A program made the position numbers and the translations under genes. DNA of 64,000 nucleotides. Source: Planctomycetota bacterium. Lineage in GTDB: Bacteria; Planctomycetota; Planctomycetia; Planctomycetales; Planctomycetaceae. The DNA lies in NCBI GenBank assembly GCA_022600195.1, contig JAHZKX010000058.1, forward strand, positions 100,615-164,614. Reading direction: 5' to 3'. Below the pieces are notes generated by a model. The model made no database searches. It was not told the DNA's origin and saw only the letters and a list, made by a program, of their open reading frames with translations. Numbering within the stretch: the first letter of the stretch is position 1; every line of letters begins with the position of its first letter. This document shows positions 1 to 9,159 of the stretch, piece after piece.

Positions 1-719
1 TCATCGGCTAAGCCGGCATCTGCCAGCTCTTTCAGATTCTTGCCGACCAAAGCATCCATCTCTGTGATTCGATCATAGTATTGCGCCCAGTCATGGCGTA
101 CTTCAGGTGTATCCGGGTGGTAAGCGGGAATTCGAACCTTGGCAGGATCATGAACTAAAGTGTGGGGACGGTTTCGAATTTTACTCTCATGGCTAATTGT
201 ATGATTAAAGACAGCAAAAAATGGTTGCCCCGGTTTACGATTCTTCCAATGTGCCTTTCTACTCGATTGATCCCAGACAGTTCCTGTTTTTGCCACATTG
301 TAATCTTCCTTACTGTTATTCGTGCAGTAGTAACCAGCCTCTTTGAGGTAATGGGGATACATGAAAACGTCATCGGGAAGTTTCACCATGCTGCGCATAT
401 GCTCTGCTCCCAGGCAGGTGGGATACATGCCAGTTATCAGGGTAGTTCGCGCGGGCGCACAAACAGGAGCAGTCGACCAGCAATTCAAATAAATTGTTCC
501 CTGAGAGGCCAGTTTGTCGATGTGGGGTGTATCTGCATATTCATCCCCATAGCACCCCAGATGGGGACCATTATCTTCACTGGTAATCCACAAAACATTA
601 GGACGACTGCTATTCGATTCTGCCGCAATCAGTTTGCTTTGGCTATTGAACAAGACTGTAACCGTCAAAATGGACAGCATCCAACACAGCTTGTTTTGCA
701 GAGCACTTTTAAACCACAT
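1..719 (-). CDS. Sulfatase, arylsulfatase family (3' end beyond window)
   Basis: I translated this from the minus strand; the frame stays open to base 1, so the C-terminus is missing. The ATG at 719 gives a hydrophobic leader (about residues 11-32) and then the sulfatase start [12 protein letters not shown], whose Asp/Asn belong to the calcium site. Residues 87-91 are CAPAR, the Cys-x-Pro-x-Arg signature in which the cysteine is converted to formylglycine, followed by TTLITG. It should hydrolyse sulfate esters in the periplasm and depend on a formylglycine-generating enzyme encoded elsewhere. The substrate cannot be told. Planctomycetes carry many such enzymes for sulfated polysaccharides. 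About 239 residues are visible of a usual 450-550. Confidence 0.9.
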   Translation of the reverse strand, partial: MWFKSALQNKLCWMLSILTVTVLFNSQSKLIAAESNSSRPNVLWITSEDNGPHLGCYGDEYADTPHIDKLASQGTIYLNCWSTAPVCAPARTTLITGMYPTCLGAEHMRSMVKLPDDVFMYPHYLKEAGYYCTNNSKEDYNVAKTGTVWDQSSRKAHWKNRKPGQPFFAVFNHTISHESKIRNRPHTLVHDPAKVRIPAYHPDTPEVRHDWAQYYDRITEMDALVGKNLKELADAGLAD

Positions 720-842
720 TCGCTTTTCTTTCAAATCTGAGACGAAGGTTGAGCCATCCTAAAGAAAGGGACTCATACGTTTGATACGTTATTTTTCAAT
801 TTTCTACTGGTTCAATTTCATACATAAACGATTTGAACACCG

Positions 843-2405
843 TTATTTACCGCGTACATCATAACACAATAGAAGATCCTGATCTCGCAAGAACAATTTC
901 CCATCTGCTACAACCGGATGAGCCCAAGCAGGCTTGCCACTACGTTGTGGCTGATTGAATCGTCCTTTTTCGACGTACGCTTTGGGATTGATTTCGACCA
1001 ATGCCAGAGGCCCCGATTCACTTCTCATATAGATATGCCCGTCTGCACACGTCAGCGCACCTTTTCCAACGGAACGATCCTGCCAAACCGTTTGACCATT
1101 GGAAAGATTAATGCAAGTGAGCACACCAGGATCACTTGAGCCATAAAGATATCCGTCTACTTGCACCATTCCTCCGTGATGATTTTTCATATCCTTTGTA
1201 AAAAATCCCAATTTTGCGGAAACACGACTTTGCCCTGCAGTCAAACGGAGCAGGGCGCCTCCTTTCCCATAACCCGAAGCATAGAAGATTGAATTATTAC
1301 CTGCGAAAAAAATGGGGGCAGAACAGTTCGCTGTATTATTCGATGCTTCCTTATTTCCCCATAAAGGCGTTCCAGTCTGGGCATCGACTCCCATAATTCC
1401 TGCATGTGTAAAATTCACATACTGTTTGATACCTCCTACAGTCACCATGATTGCTGAAGAGTAAGCGGCTTGGGGGTTGCCGGGAGCGGCTGCTTTCCAG
1501 AGAACTCTCCCATTCTGCTTATTGAGGGCAACCATGGTTGCTCTCTGGCCACCAGGACAACAAATCAGTTTTTCACCATCAATTAAGGGAGATTCGCTGA
1601 TACCCCAGACAATATTTCTGGCACCGAATTCCTGCAAAATATTCTTTGTCCATTCCACACTACCATCTCTCGTAGTCATGCGCGAAAGATCACCATTTCC
1701 TCCCAGAGCATACAAAACGGTACCGTCAATAGTTGGAGTCGACCGAGGACCATTCCCCTGGTTATTTTTAAAAATTGAACCATTCGGCCGAGACCAGACA
1801 ATTTCTCCCGTATTGATATCAATGGCAATGACCACTTCTTCATTCGCCTTGGTTCCCATTGTAAACAGCAGATTCCCGCTAACAGAAACTGCGGAATACC
1901 CCTCTCCCAGCCCACGGGCCGTCCATAGTAATTTTGGTGGAGTCTGATTCCAGTCCTTTAGCAGTCCTCTCTCTGAAGAAATATTGGTTCGTCCGGGACC
2001 ACGAAATTGCGTCCATTGTTGCGCTGCTCCACTCTGACTTCTTGATTCAGGTTTCTTTTTAGCCTTCATCCCTTTTTTAGGTCGGCTGACCGGACCACCA
2101 GGCTTTTTAGTTAAAGCTTGACGAACTGAAAATCGAGTGATCGCTCCAGACGATGAAGTGAATACTGTCGCCCTCTGACCGACTTTAAACTGGTCAAATT
2201 TTGTCTGCTTGCCATTGAACGTTGTGGGAGCTGAATCAGGTATTGAAAAACTTTTTTCTTTACCCTGAGATGATTTAATGACCACTTGCTTTTGCTCAGC
2301 AGAGATTGATTGAATAATCCCGCTAAATACAGCAGCTTCAGCCGAACTAACCCAAGCCACTGTCATGAGGCTGATAGCCAAACTCAATAAACGAACTGAT
2401 CGCAT
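843..2405 (-). CDS. Exported PQQ-like beta-propeller protein
   Basis: 520 residues. Residues 1-24 are a signal peptide ending in a SSAEA-type cleavage site. Residues 25-90 form a small beta-rich module (SGIIQSISAEQKQVVIKSS). A Lys/Pro-rich linker follows, then from about residue 130 a propeller opening with WTQFRGPGRTN, the planctomycete form of the WxQxRGP motif. Repeats of the type AIDINTGEIVW and ALNKQNGRVLW are the PQQ-like blades found in BamB and quinoprotein dehydrogenases. No catalytic residues for a true quinoprotein dehydrogenase were recognised, so a structural or binding role is as likely as enzymatic activity. The protein at 4347-5738 is a clear relative, sharing the C-terminal pattern ANPKxYxEKGR...AWAHP. 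Confidence 0.85.
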   Translation of the reverse strand: MRSVRLLSLAISLMTVAWVSSAEAAVFSGIIQSISAEQKQVVIKSSQGKEKSFSIPDSAPTTFNGKQTKFDQFKVGQRATVFTSSSGAITRFSVRQALTKKPGGPVSRPKKGMKAKKKPESRSQSGAAQQWTQFRGPGRTNISSERGLLKDWNQTPPKLLWTARGLGEGYSAVSVSGNLLFTMGTKANEEVVIAIDINTGEIVWSRPNGSIFKNNQGNGPRSTPTIDGTVLYALGGNGDLSRMTTRDGSVEWTKNILQEFGARNIVWGISESPLIDGEKLICCPGGQRATMVALNKQNGRVLWKAAAPGNPQAAYSSAIMVTVGGIKQYVNFTHAGIMGVDAQTGTPLWGNKEASNNTANCSAPIFFAGNNSIFYASGYGKGGALLRLTAGQSRVSAKLGFFTKDMKNHHGGMVQVDGYLYGSSDPGVLTCINLSNGQTVWQDRSVGKGALTCADGHIYMRSESGPLALVEINPKAYVEKGRFNQPQRSGKPAWAHPVVADGKLFLRDQDLLLCYDVRGK

Positions 2406-2609
2406 TGGAATCCCTCGTGATTTTAAGAAACAGTCGATTAATCGGTATGTCTAATATCAGACGTGCGTTTTCGTAATCTTGATTATACTCAGAATAAGAG
2501 ACTGGAAGAAGCAGTAAACATGATTTGCCTCAATTTGAGGTTTTATTTTTTGAAGTCTTTCCGTCTGATTCCGGTTCCATTCAAGAGCCCATCCTCAAGA
2601 TAAGATCAT

Positions 2610-3653
2610 TTAATTAATCTTAAATGTCTTCAAAAAAACATCAGTGATCACCGGTCGATGGTCGGAAACCCAGGTCCATCTATTTTCAGAAGAAATGACT
2701 ACAAATTGGTCGTTCACCCAAATACTGTCAAGATCCAGCACCGGAAAGGGCAAAGGCCAGGTTGCCGTATAGCCATCACCGGCAACTTCAAAGGAGTTTT
2801 TTATCCATTTTCTTAAAGGACGAAAGTGATCCGAATCGCTGGGTGTATTAAAATCCCCTAACACCAAAATGGGATGGTCTTTGATTGCAGATATTTGAAC
2901 AGCCAGTTGCTCTAAAGCATCCTTTCTTGACTTAAAAATATTGCTTTTGATATCAACGAGAAAAACTGACACGCTTCTTCCTTGACCCTGATTCAATTCT
3001 AAGTCCAAAAATTCATACTTTCCCATTTCGGTGAGTCTCCCCGACTGCTGATTTGCAATGGGAACTCGAGACAGAAGTACAAATCCATCTTTAACGATTT
3101 GAAAAGGGTGATCTGGAAATGTCTCTTTCCAGAATCGTTTCATTTTAGCCGAGTCAGACCCCGCTTCTACCAAACCGATTAGATCTGCGTCTACAGCTCT
3201 TAACTCATCAAGAACACTCTCCATACCCCATATTCGATCACCAATATTCCAGAATAAGATCCGCAACTCTGGCAATTGTTTATCCTTCAATGCGATAGGA
3301 ACTTCATTTTTTTGAAATTGTGTATTCCAACACCAAACACCTGTGATCAAGGTCAATATAAGCCAGATTAGAGAAATACGTTGCCAACGAACGCACCAGG
3401 AAAATAGAAAAACGATCGCTGCTCCCAAGCACAACAGAATCAGGGGCGATATATAGAACACCAACGTCAGAAAGACCCCAGCAGAATCGCGCACAGTCAA
3501 CCGAATGATCAAAGCCAGAACCCAAAAGGCAGAGAAGAGAAGAATAAAAAGCTTAAGTAACCCGTTTCGAAGACCATTCGATGTAGCCCTATCATTCTGA
3601 TCATCCACCTCCGAAAGTTTATTTATCTGGCATTTAATAGGTTTTGACTTCAT
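2610..3653 (-). CDS. Membrane-anchored endonuclease/exonuclease/phosphatase-family protein
   Basis: 347 residues. Three hydrophobic segments (roughly residues 32-52, 57-86 and 92-112) precede a soluble domain from about residue 125. That domain has the EEP-fold signatures: RILFWNIGDR at its start, LVEAG with the metal-binding Glu, LGDFNTPSDSDHF with the catalytic Asp/Asn, and SDHRPVITD with the closing Asp-His. The family cleaves phosphodiesters of nucleic acids, phospholipids or inositides. The membrane anchor, as in many bacterial relatives, suggests activity at or outside the membrane. It is divergent from the RidA gene; the gap is about 167 bp. The substrate is unknown. Confidence 0.85.
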   Translation of the reverse strand: MKSKPIKCQINKLSEVDDQNDRATSNGLRNGLLKLFILLFSAFWVLALIIRLTVRDSAGVFLTLVFYISPLILLCLGAAIVFLFSWCVRWQRISLIWLILTLITGVWCWNTQFQKNEVPIALKDKQLPELRILFWNIGDRIWGMESVLDELRAVDADLIGLVEAGSDSAKMKRFWKETFPDHPFQIVKDGFVLLSRVPIANQQSGRLTEMGKYEFLDLELNQGQGRSVSVFLVDIKSNIFKSRKDALEQLAVQISAIKDHPILVLGDFNTPSDSDHFRPLRKWIKNSFEVAGDGYTATWPLPFPVLDLDSIWVNDQFVVISSENRWTWVSDHRPVITDVFLKTFKIN

Positions 3654-3820
3654 CTGCTTAAATTTCTAAGCGGTACCAGCTACTCTAATTTTTTTCATCG
3701 AAATTCATTGATCTATTCATAGATGGCTCTATTTCAGTTATGTTATGATCTAAGTGCTTTCAGCATGCAATCGAAATTCAAGATACTCTGACATCATTTT
3801 CTAAAGGGAAATCAATCGCA

Positions 3821-4288
3821 ATGAGCCAAACTCCTGAAGAACGCATCCAGGAACTGGGACACTCTTTACCAACCCCACCACAAGCTGTTGGATCATACAT
3901 CCCGGTAACGCAATTTGGGAATATTATTGTCACAAGTGGACAGCTCCCTTTTATTGGCTCTGAACTGATGTTTAAAGGAAAGATCGGTGACCACCTTCAC
4001 GAAGATGATGGTTCCAATGCAGCTACGATTTGCCTTATGAACGCATTAGCACAAATCAAAACGATCTCAGGTGATCTTTCTAATATTAAACAAATCGTTC
4101 GGCTAGAGGGATATGTACATTCTGCGCCTGGATTTGACAGACAACCTTATGTTCTGAATGCAGCATCACAACTCTTAACTGATATCTTTGGTGAGAAAGG
4201 ACAACACACCCGTGTGGCTTTGGGGATTTCGGAAATGCCTCTCAATGCAGCTGTTCAAATCGCACTCTGGGTTGAACTCTCATCGTAA
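3821..4288 (+). CDS. RidA/YjgF/YER057c/UK114-family protein
   Basis: 155 residues, the usual size for the longer RidA subgroup whose N-terminus reads LPTPPQAVGSYIPV. The ATG at 3821 has AAGGGA about 10 bases upstream. The core has the family pattern VTSGQLPF and a C-terminal TRVALGISEMPLNAAVQI. The Arg that binds the substrate carboxylate in RidA is kept, whereas the Glu usual in the VEIE segment is Gln. RidA hydrolyses reactive enamine/imine intermediates made by PLP enzymes; subgroups lacking the full set of residues may do something else. It is followed 58 bp later by a beta-propeller gene on the same strand, with no obvious functional link. Confidence 0.9.
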   Translation: MSQTPEERIQELGHSLPTPPQAVGSYIPVTQFGNIIVTSGQLPFIGSELMFKGKIGDHLHEDDGSNAATICLMNALAQIKTISGDLSNIKQIVRLEGYVHSAPGFDRQPYVLNAASQLLTDIFGEKGQHTRVALGISEMPLNAAVQIALWVELSS

Positions 4289-4346
4289 GCCTGTCAAGCA
4301 GGCAAAACCAATGTGTCTCGGCACTACGCTTTAGGGATTGTCAAAA

Positions 4347-5738
4347 ATGCTTGAGCCTGTAATCCAATTTGGTAATAAGTGTTTCTTTCACTCCTCTGTC
4401 ATGCGATTCACAATCCTGTATTTTGCTTTGCTCATCAATACTGGTCTTGTCGTAGGCCAGTTACCTAAAATCTCTCCCGGCCCCTCAAAATCCAAAGAAA
4501 CTCAATCGCAGAAATCAGAGCAAAAAGAAAATTCACACTCACTGAAAGGTAGTTGGAATTCATTTCTCGGAAATAACCGTAATGGCCAGTCTGATGAAAC
4601 TGGACTGAATTTAGATTGGAATGTACATAAGCCTTCGGTCCTTTGGCGAGTCCCTCTGGGGGATGGTTTTTCTTCGATTGTGATTGCTGAAGGTCGAATT
4701 TGGACCATGGCAACACATCTCACAAATGATTATGTGGTCTGTTTTGACGCATTGACTGGAAAAAAACTGTGGGCAACCCTCGCAGCCCCGACTTATCTGG
4801 ATAATCAAAGACAGGCGCGTGGCCCCCGTTCCACTCCGACATACCATGCAGGTAAACTCTTTTGTCTTCTACCAGCAGGAGATTTACTCTGTCTTGATGC
4901 TGCTTCTGGAAAAATCCATTGGAAAAACAACATTTTCCAGCTCAGCGGTGCTCCCAGGCAGGAACAGAAAACTATTTATTACTGGGGAATGTCAGCTTCC
5001 CCACTGATAGAAGGGAACCTGGTGATTGTCCAACCGGGAGGATCAAATAATAATTCTGTAATTGCAGTTGATAAAGAAACGGGAAAACTGATCTGGTCAG
5101 CTGGCAATGATGCTCCCGGTTATGGTTCTCCCATAGTGATCGAAGCCGATGACCAAAGACAAATTATTGTCCCCACCGGACAATCGATCCTCTCTCTCAC
5201 ACCGGAAAAAGGGGATTTGCTCTGGCGCATTGTCTGGGGCAACAAATATAATTGTAATTGCGCTACACCTGTCTGGAATGATGACTCACTCTTTATCTCT
5301 TCCGCTTACGGCACCGGCTGCATGAGATTCGCTTTGATTCGACAGAATGAAGAAATTCGTCCCATTTCTCGTTGGAAAAACCTCTCTCTACAAAATCAGT
5401 TTGCCACCAGCATTATTAAAGATGGGTATATTTACGGTCCTCATGGGGATCTGGCGACAGTCACATACCGCTGCCTGGACATGCAACGCGGGCAGGTACA
5501 ATGGATCTCCAGACGAGTAGGAAAATGCACGCAGATTGCGGTGGAAGGTCATCTCATCTGCCTGACAGAGCAGGGGACACTGATTTTAGTCGAGGCCAAT
5601 CCAAAAGAGTATCGCGAGAAAGGCAGACTGACAGGTTTGCTTGGGTTTAAAGCCTGGGCTCATCCTGCATTGGCAAATAAACGTCTTTATATACGCGATG
5701 AAAAAAGACTGGTCTGCCTTGATCTCAAACAAAAATAG
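4347..5738 (+). CDS. Exported PQQ-like beta-propeller protein
   Basis: About 463 residues from the ATG at 4347, which has AGGG about 10 bases upstream. An in-frame ATG at 4401 starts directly at a signal peptide (MRFTILYFALLINTG) and is a good alternative. A polar linker follows, then a propeller opening SFLGNNRNGQSD and blades such as VVCFDALTGKKLW, CLDAASGKIHW and AVDKETGKLIW. It is a paralogue of the 843-2405 protein in domain order and C-terminus but lacks that protein's small N-terminal beta module. Probably periplasmic, role unknown. It converges on the small gene at 5775 with only 36 bp between them. Confidence 0.85.
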   Translation: MLEPVIQFGNKCFFHSSVMRFTILYFALLINTGLVVGQLPKISPGPSKSKETQSQKSEQKENSHSLKGSWNSFLGNNRNGQSDETGLNLDWNVHKPSVLWRVPLGDGFSSIVIAEGRIWTMATHLTNDYVVCFDALTGKKLWATLAAPTYLDNQRQARGPRSTPTYHAGKLFCLLPAGDLLCLDAASGKIHWKNNIFQLSGAPRQEQKTIYYWGMSASPLIEGNLVIVQPGGSNNNSVIAVDKETGKLIWSAGNDAPGYGSPIVIEADDQRQIIVPTGQSILSLTPEKGDLLWRIVWGNKYNCNCATPVWNDDSLFISSAYGTGCMRFALIRQNEEIRPISRWKNLSLQNQFATSIIKDGYIYGPHGDLATVTYRCLDMQRGQVQWISRRVGKCTQIAVEGHLICLTEQGTLILVEANPKEYREKGRLTGLLGFKAWAHPALANKRLYIRDEKRLVCLDLKQK

Positions 5739-5774
5739 CCAAGAGAATCAATAACTTGATGGCTTTGAGAGTAA

Positions 5775-6314
5775 CTAGCTCTTAGCGGGAGCTGCAACCA
5801 GCTCTTTTTTAAGATGATTCAGTTTTTGTTGCTGCTGCTTAATCAATTTTTCCTGTGCCTCAATTTGTTTCTTGAGAGTCTGCTCATTTTTTTTAGCAGA
5901 TTTTTTCTTCGGCAGTTGCTTTTGACCAGGAATGATCCGTCTCGGCGGGTTTCGCAATTTTACAAGTGCTTTTTTATTTTCCGCTTTGATTCGTGCGAGA
6001 ATGCGATCAGCCTGAAAGATTGTCCGGCGTGCCTCTTCTAATGCAGAATGCTTCTTTCCATCTTGGCCTTCAACCTCTTCGTCTTCCAGGTCATTTTCGA
6101 CATCTGTCAGTGCATCATAAAAAGCGCGCGTGAGACCTGTTTTTAAGTCATCTCGATCATAGTTTGATTTCACTTGATCTTGCTTTTTCGCTGATTGAAC
6201 AGTGGCAGAGTTCTCTGAATTAGACTTGTCTGCTTTCTGTTGTGCCGAGCTGAAGCTGCTCATGGTGAGATAAAATAAACCCATCACGACTACTAATGTT
6301 AAGATACGCTTCAT
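5775..6314 (-). CDS. Small exported coiled-coil protein, function unknown
   Basis: 179 residues. Residues 1-24 are a signal peptide (LVVVMGLFYLTMSSFSSA before QQKAD). The rest is highly charged. An acidic patch around residue 75 (DVENDLEDEEVEGQDG) is followed by helix-forming Lys/Glu-rich sequence, and residues 145-172 look like a coiled coil (repeated EKLIKQQQQKLNHLKKEL pattern). No enzyme motif is seen and I do not recognise the family. Coiled-coil exported proteins of this size are common in planctomycetes, but that gives no function. Confidence 0.75.
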   Translation of the reverse strand: MKRILTLVVVMGLFYLTMSSFSSAQQKADKSNSENSATVQSAKKQDQVKSNYDRDDLKTGLTRAFYDALTDVENDLEDEEVEGQDGKKHSALEEARRTIFQADRILARIKAENKKALVKLRNPPRRIIPGQKQLPKKKSAKKNEQTLKKQIEAQEKLIKQQQQKLNHLKKELVAAPAKS

Positions 6315-6614
6315 CGAACTGTCCCATTCATTTCATTGCGAAAAAACAGAAAAAGCCACAGGCTCTTTATTCACCTGATTCATTATATTCAAATCAATCC
6401 ACTTATACCATCCCTTTTAACACAAAAAGAATAACCACATCATATCATTGCAGATGGAATCTATGACTCTCTCAATCGACCTGAAATCGGTAAAAAGTGG
6501 ATGATTAAAAGAGGATCTTTCATAATAGAGTAAAAAAATAAGCCTGTGTTAAAACACAGGCTTATGAATATATGAAGTTGGAAATCGTTTGCGCAGAGTT
6601 GACAGGTGATCAAT
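6315..6614. other. Gene-free stretch with one terminator
   Basis: AT-rich sequence between the coiled-coil gene and the pilin gene, both on the minus strand. The only structure I see is the terminator at 6531-6565. The part nearest 6315 should hold the promoter of the coiled-coil gene, but I cannot pick a convincing one. Confidence 0.6.
6531..6565 (-). terminator. Rho-independent terminator of the Flp pilin gene
   Basis: The perfect inverted repeat ATAAGCCTGTGTT / AACACAGGCTTAT (13-bp arms, 2-base gap; 6538-6550 and 6553-6565) lies 50 bases after the pilin stop. On the minus strand the stem is followed at once by a run of seven T. A private terminator implies that this pilin is transcribed alone. 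Confidence 0.85.
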
Positions 6615-6803
6615 TCACGAATTGATCGCGTTGATTGCGTTGGCTAAATCCATCAGCTCATTGATTAAAGCGCTTCGCAATGTTGTAAGGCCAGCGATCG
6701 CACCAATTCCAATTATGGTCAACAATAGTAAATATTCAACAAAGACAGCGCCACGAACTTTTTTCGTCCATCGCCGTGATTGCATCCGGATCTTATTAAA
6801 CAC
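6615..6803 (-). CDS. flp: Flp-type type IVb pilin, canonical form
   Basis: 62 residues, typical Flp length. The GTG at 6803 has AAAGGA about 9 bases upstream; an in-frame ATG at 6785 has no such site. The leader is basic (RRWTKKVRG) and is followed by the prepilin peptidase site G|AVFVEY with Glu at +5 and Tyr at +6, the exact Flp signature. A hydrophobic stretch (LLLLTIIGIGAIAGLTTL) and a short tail follow. It would be a major or minor subunit of the Tad pilus encoded at 14-20 kb, although it lies 8 kb away. It has its own terminator (6531-6565) and a sigma-54-type promoter (6854-6869). It is shorter than, and distinct in sequence from, the three pilin-like proteins at 19-20 kb. Confidence 0.88.
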   Translation of the reverse strand: MFNKIRMQSRRWTKKVRGAVFVEYLLLLTIIGIGAIAGLTTLRSALINELMDLANAINAINS

Positions 6804-7261
6804 AGGTTATCCTTTCTTGTAGTCCAGACAGAAGTTCCTCTGGAAACTTACTAAGCATAACCTGTACCAATCCTTATATTTTTTATAACTCCAGACGCCT
6901 TAAAACAATGATTCTAAAATAGCCACTGACTCGGGGTAATTACAGGCTTTACACTTAGGCCTACTAAACATAAGAGCACATTTTAGTAAAAGTGTAAAGT
7001 AACAAAAAATAACACTCACAGCAAATTATGTTAACAATCAGATACAGTGAAATATTTGAGGAATCCAATCAGATACATTCCATCTGGAAGAAGAGCAGAG
7101 CAGCAGAAGATATTTTCAGGGTCAGGAAAGCACCCGAAATAGTGGAAACTAGTGGAGTGTCATTATTGTATTATGGGGTGATCGAGATCACGGGAGTGCG
7201 ACAGCGGAACAGGTAAATAACAGTCCCAGCCCTCAATCCCAAGCTAGACAAAGCACTAGCG
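6804..7261. other. Gene-free stretch upstream of the Flp pilin
   Basis: It holds the likely sigma-54 promoter at 6854-6869. The rest (6870-7261) is AT-rich. A 62-codon plus-strand frame at 7028-7216 has no protein-like composition. A short palindrome CTAGCGCTAG lies just before and within the end of the STAS gene. Confidence 0.5.
6854..6869 (-). promoter_or_regulatory. Probable sigma-54 (-24/-12) promoter of the Flp pilin
   Basis: On the minus strand the sequence is TGGTACAGGTTATGCT: GG (6868-6867), exactly ten bases, then GC (6856-6855). This matches the RpoN consensus TGGCAC-N5-TTGC with one change in each element. The transcript would start near 6843, giving a leader of about 40 bases before the GTG at 6803. 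The same architecture is seen before two of the pilin-like genes at 19-20 kb. Confidence 0.6.
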
Positions 7262-7627
7262 CTAGGAGTTTATCGCTTTAATTGCTTCTTCCCGATTCGG
7301 ATAAGTTTCCCAAAGCTGATCAAGATGAGTTACTTCTAAGACTTCCATACAGTACTGACTGAGCCCACAGATGCAGAATCTACCACCTTCCTGATGGTTG
7401 AGACGATTCCACATTCTGAAAATCACTTCAATAAAGGCGGAACCAAAAAATGAGGTATGTGAAAGATCCAGAACAACAACCGGGGGGGTCGCCGTTTCAG
7501 TGACTTGCAGTAATACCTCAGTCAACGCATCAAGCCTGGGTTCATCCAGATTTTCATACTCCGGACCCAAGGCAACTATGGTGACCTGGCCTTCTTTGAT
7601 TATTTCTGGTGGGTAATCGGCGGGCAT
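7262..7627 (-). CDS. STAS-domain protein (anti-sigma factor antagonist type)
   Basis: 121 residues forming a single STAS domain. The central motif is VVVLDLSHTSFFGSAFIEVI, which corresponds to DLSxVxxxDSSGL of SpoIIAA. Ser63 sits where the regulatory phosphoserine is in SpoIIAA, but the preceding Asp is Gly. Proteins of this family bind anti-sigma kinases of the RsbW/SpoIIAB type in partner-switching pathways. No kinase, phosphatase or sigma factor lies beside it here, so the partner must be elsewhere. It lies between the Flp pilin and the HtrA-type protease, all on the minus strand but with 230-460 bp gaps. Confidence 0.8.
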   Translation of the reverse strand: MPADYPPEIIKEGQVTIVALGPEYENLDEPRLDALTEVLLQVTETATPPVVVLDLSHTSFFGSAFIEVIFRMWNRLNHQEGGRFCICGLSQYCMEVLEVTHLDQLWETYPNREEAIKAINS

Positions 7628-7865
7628 AATCGAACTGTCAACAAAACTGTCGTTTGCAAAAACCCTACTTGTGATGTCAAGTGGGTGACCAAAGGAACCT
7701 ACATATAGTAATACATCTCACCAAAGTGTCAACCAAGAAATGAGATTGTATGACCAAGATCTTTCGGCGCAAGTCCATTAAAACCGAATATTTACCAACA
7801 CTTGTCCCTCTTCGCATCTCTCCTATTCTTAAGTTCAGATCCTGATTGAGGGCCAGGCAGTACAA

Positions 7866-9092
7866 TTAGGGTTCGTTTTTCCACTCTTGAAGTTTGGCGA
7901 CCAATTTTATTATCTCATTATTCCGATAAACGATCAGAGTTACCTCATCTTCCACTTTATGTGCCTCTAAAGCATCTAATAAATCATTTGCATTCGAAAT
8001 TGGCATTTCATCCAGCTGCATAATCAAATCTCCCAAAATGAAATTACCAGCCTCATTTTTTCTAATCGGTTTTAATCCAGCCAAATCAGCTGCTCCACCA
8101 GGGGCCACTCTTTGAACCATCACTCCCTGGACGTCCTGTGGAAGGACACGATTCATTCTGAGTTTTCGTGTCACGAAATCATCGACGCCAGTGAAGTTCA
8201 AGCTGGGTATTTGAATGACACCATAACGAATCAATTGAGGCACAAATCGACTGATGAGATCGACTGGTACTGCATAGCCTATTCCAGCATAAACGTGAGA
8301 GGAGCTATAAATGGCCGTGTTAACTCCAATTAAGTTCCCCGAACTATCTAGCAAAGGTCCCCCAGAATTTCCAGGATTGATGGCTGCATCAGTTTGAATC
8401 ACATTTCGAATGGACCTTCCTGTCACAGAAATAATTTCTCGGCCTAAGCCACTAATAATTCCTGTTGTCAAAGTTTGATCCAATCCGAAAGGATTACCAA
8501 TGGCCAGAACCGACTGACCCACTTGTAGGTCTTCAGAGATTCCAATCTTGATTGGTTTTAATTGCTCAGGGGGTGCATCTATAATTCTCAAAACCGCAAG
8601 ATCCTTAGATCTAGCAGTTCCAACTTTGACAGCTTTCCATGTCGTGTTATCAGCTAAAGTGACCGTGATCCCAACGGCCTTCTGGATCACATGATAGTTT
8701 GTTACGACGTGTCCGTTCCGGTCCCAGATAAATCCACTTCCTGAACCTTGTGGAGTATTCTGGAGATTCATATTGAATGGATCTCCCTGAAAAGGAAGCT
8801 CCGCAGTCCGGATATGCACAACCGAAGGCGAAGATTCACGGAACAATTCAATGGTTCTTAATTCGGACTGAGTCAGGTCTTTTCGTACTATCGAACGAAA
8901 AGCAGGTTGTCTCAACTTACGGCTGATTAATTCGAATGTCATGACAACAATCAAGACAATCAGAATGAAAATGAGCCATTTCTGAATACTTGATGATTTT
9001 CTCGCGGGAGAATCAAAACGAAGTGACTGTTGCTCTGGAACCATTGACTCGCAGTTTCCTGAATAATGGAATGGACAACAACTGGCGGCCAT
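7866..9092 (-). CDS. HtrA/DegP-type serine protease with one PDZ domain
   Basis: About 408 residues. One membrane segment (LIFILIVLIVVMTFEL, about residues 40-55) anchors it with the protease outside. The trypsin-like triad is visible: His in NYHVIQ (about residue 134), Asp in SKDLAVL (about 164) and Ser in NPGNSGGPLLD (about 243). A single PDZ domain occupies about 295-400 (GGAADLAGLKP, LGDLIMQLDEMPI). This is the DegS/YdgD-like arrangement of periplasmic quality-control or signalling proteases. I chose the ATG at 9092, though an in-frame ATG at 9044 is equally possible; ribosome-binding sites are weak at both. The gene stands alone. Confidence 0.9.
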   Translation of the reverse strand: MAASCCPFHYSGNCESMVPEQQSLRFDSPARKSSSIQKWLIFILIVLIVVMTFELISRKLRQPAFRSIVRKDLTQSELRTIELFRESSPSVVHIRTAELPFQGDPFNMNLQNTPQGSGSGFIWDRNGHVVTNYHVIQKAVGITVTLADNTTWKAVKVGTARSKDLAVLRIIDAPPEQLKPIKIGISEDLQVGQSVLAIGNPFGLDQTLTTGIISGLGREIISVTGRSIRNVIQTDAAINPGNSGGPLLDSSGNLIGVNTAIYSSSHVYAGIGYAVPVDLISRFVPQLIRYGVIQIPSLNFTGVDDFVTRKLRMNRVLPQDVQGVMVQRVAPGGAADLAGLKPIRKNEAGNFILGDLIMQLDEMPISNANDLLDALEAHKVEDEVTLIVYRNNEIIKLVAKLQEWKNEP

Positions 9093-9159
9093 CAAGTACT
9101 CATTTTAGGCTGGCCTACTTGAAAATCGCAATACTGGGAGTGAATCGTACTTCCTATAC

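Noticed and set aside
162..740. 192-codon plus-strand frame at the left edge
   Set aside because: It is antisense to the sulfatase, whose CAPAR and DN motifs are unmistakable on the minus strand.
7028..7216. 62-codon plus-strand frame
   Set aside because: No ribosome-binding site or motif; composition like intergenic DNA.
7677..7865. 62-codon minus-strand frame between the STAS and HtrA-type genes
   Set aside because: No ribosome-binding site, no motif, Arg/Cys-scattered composition.
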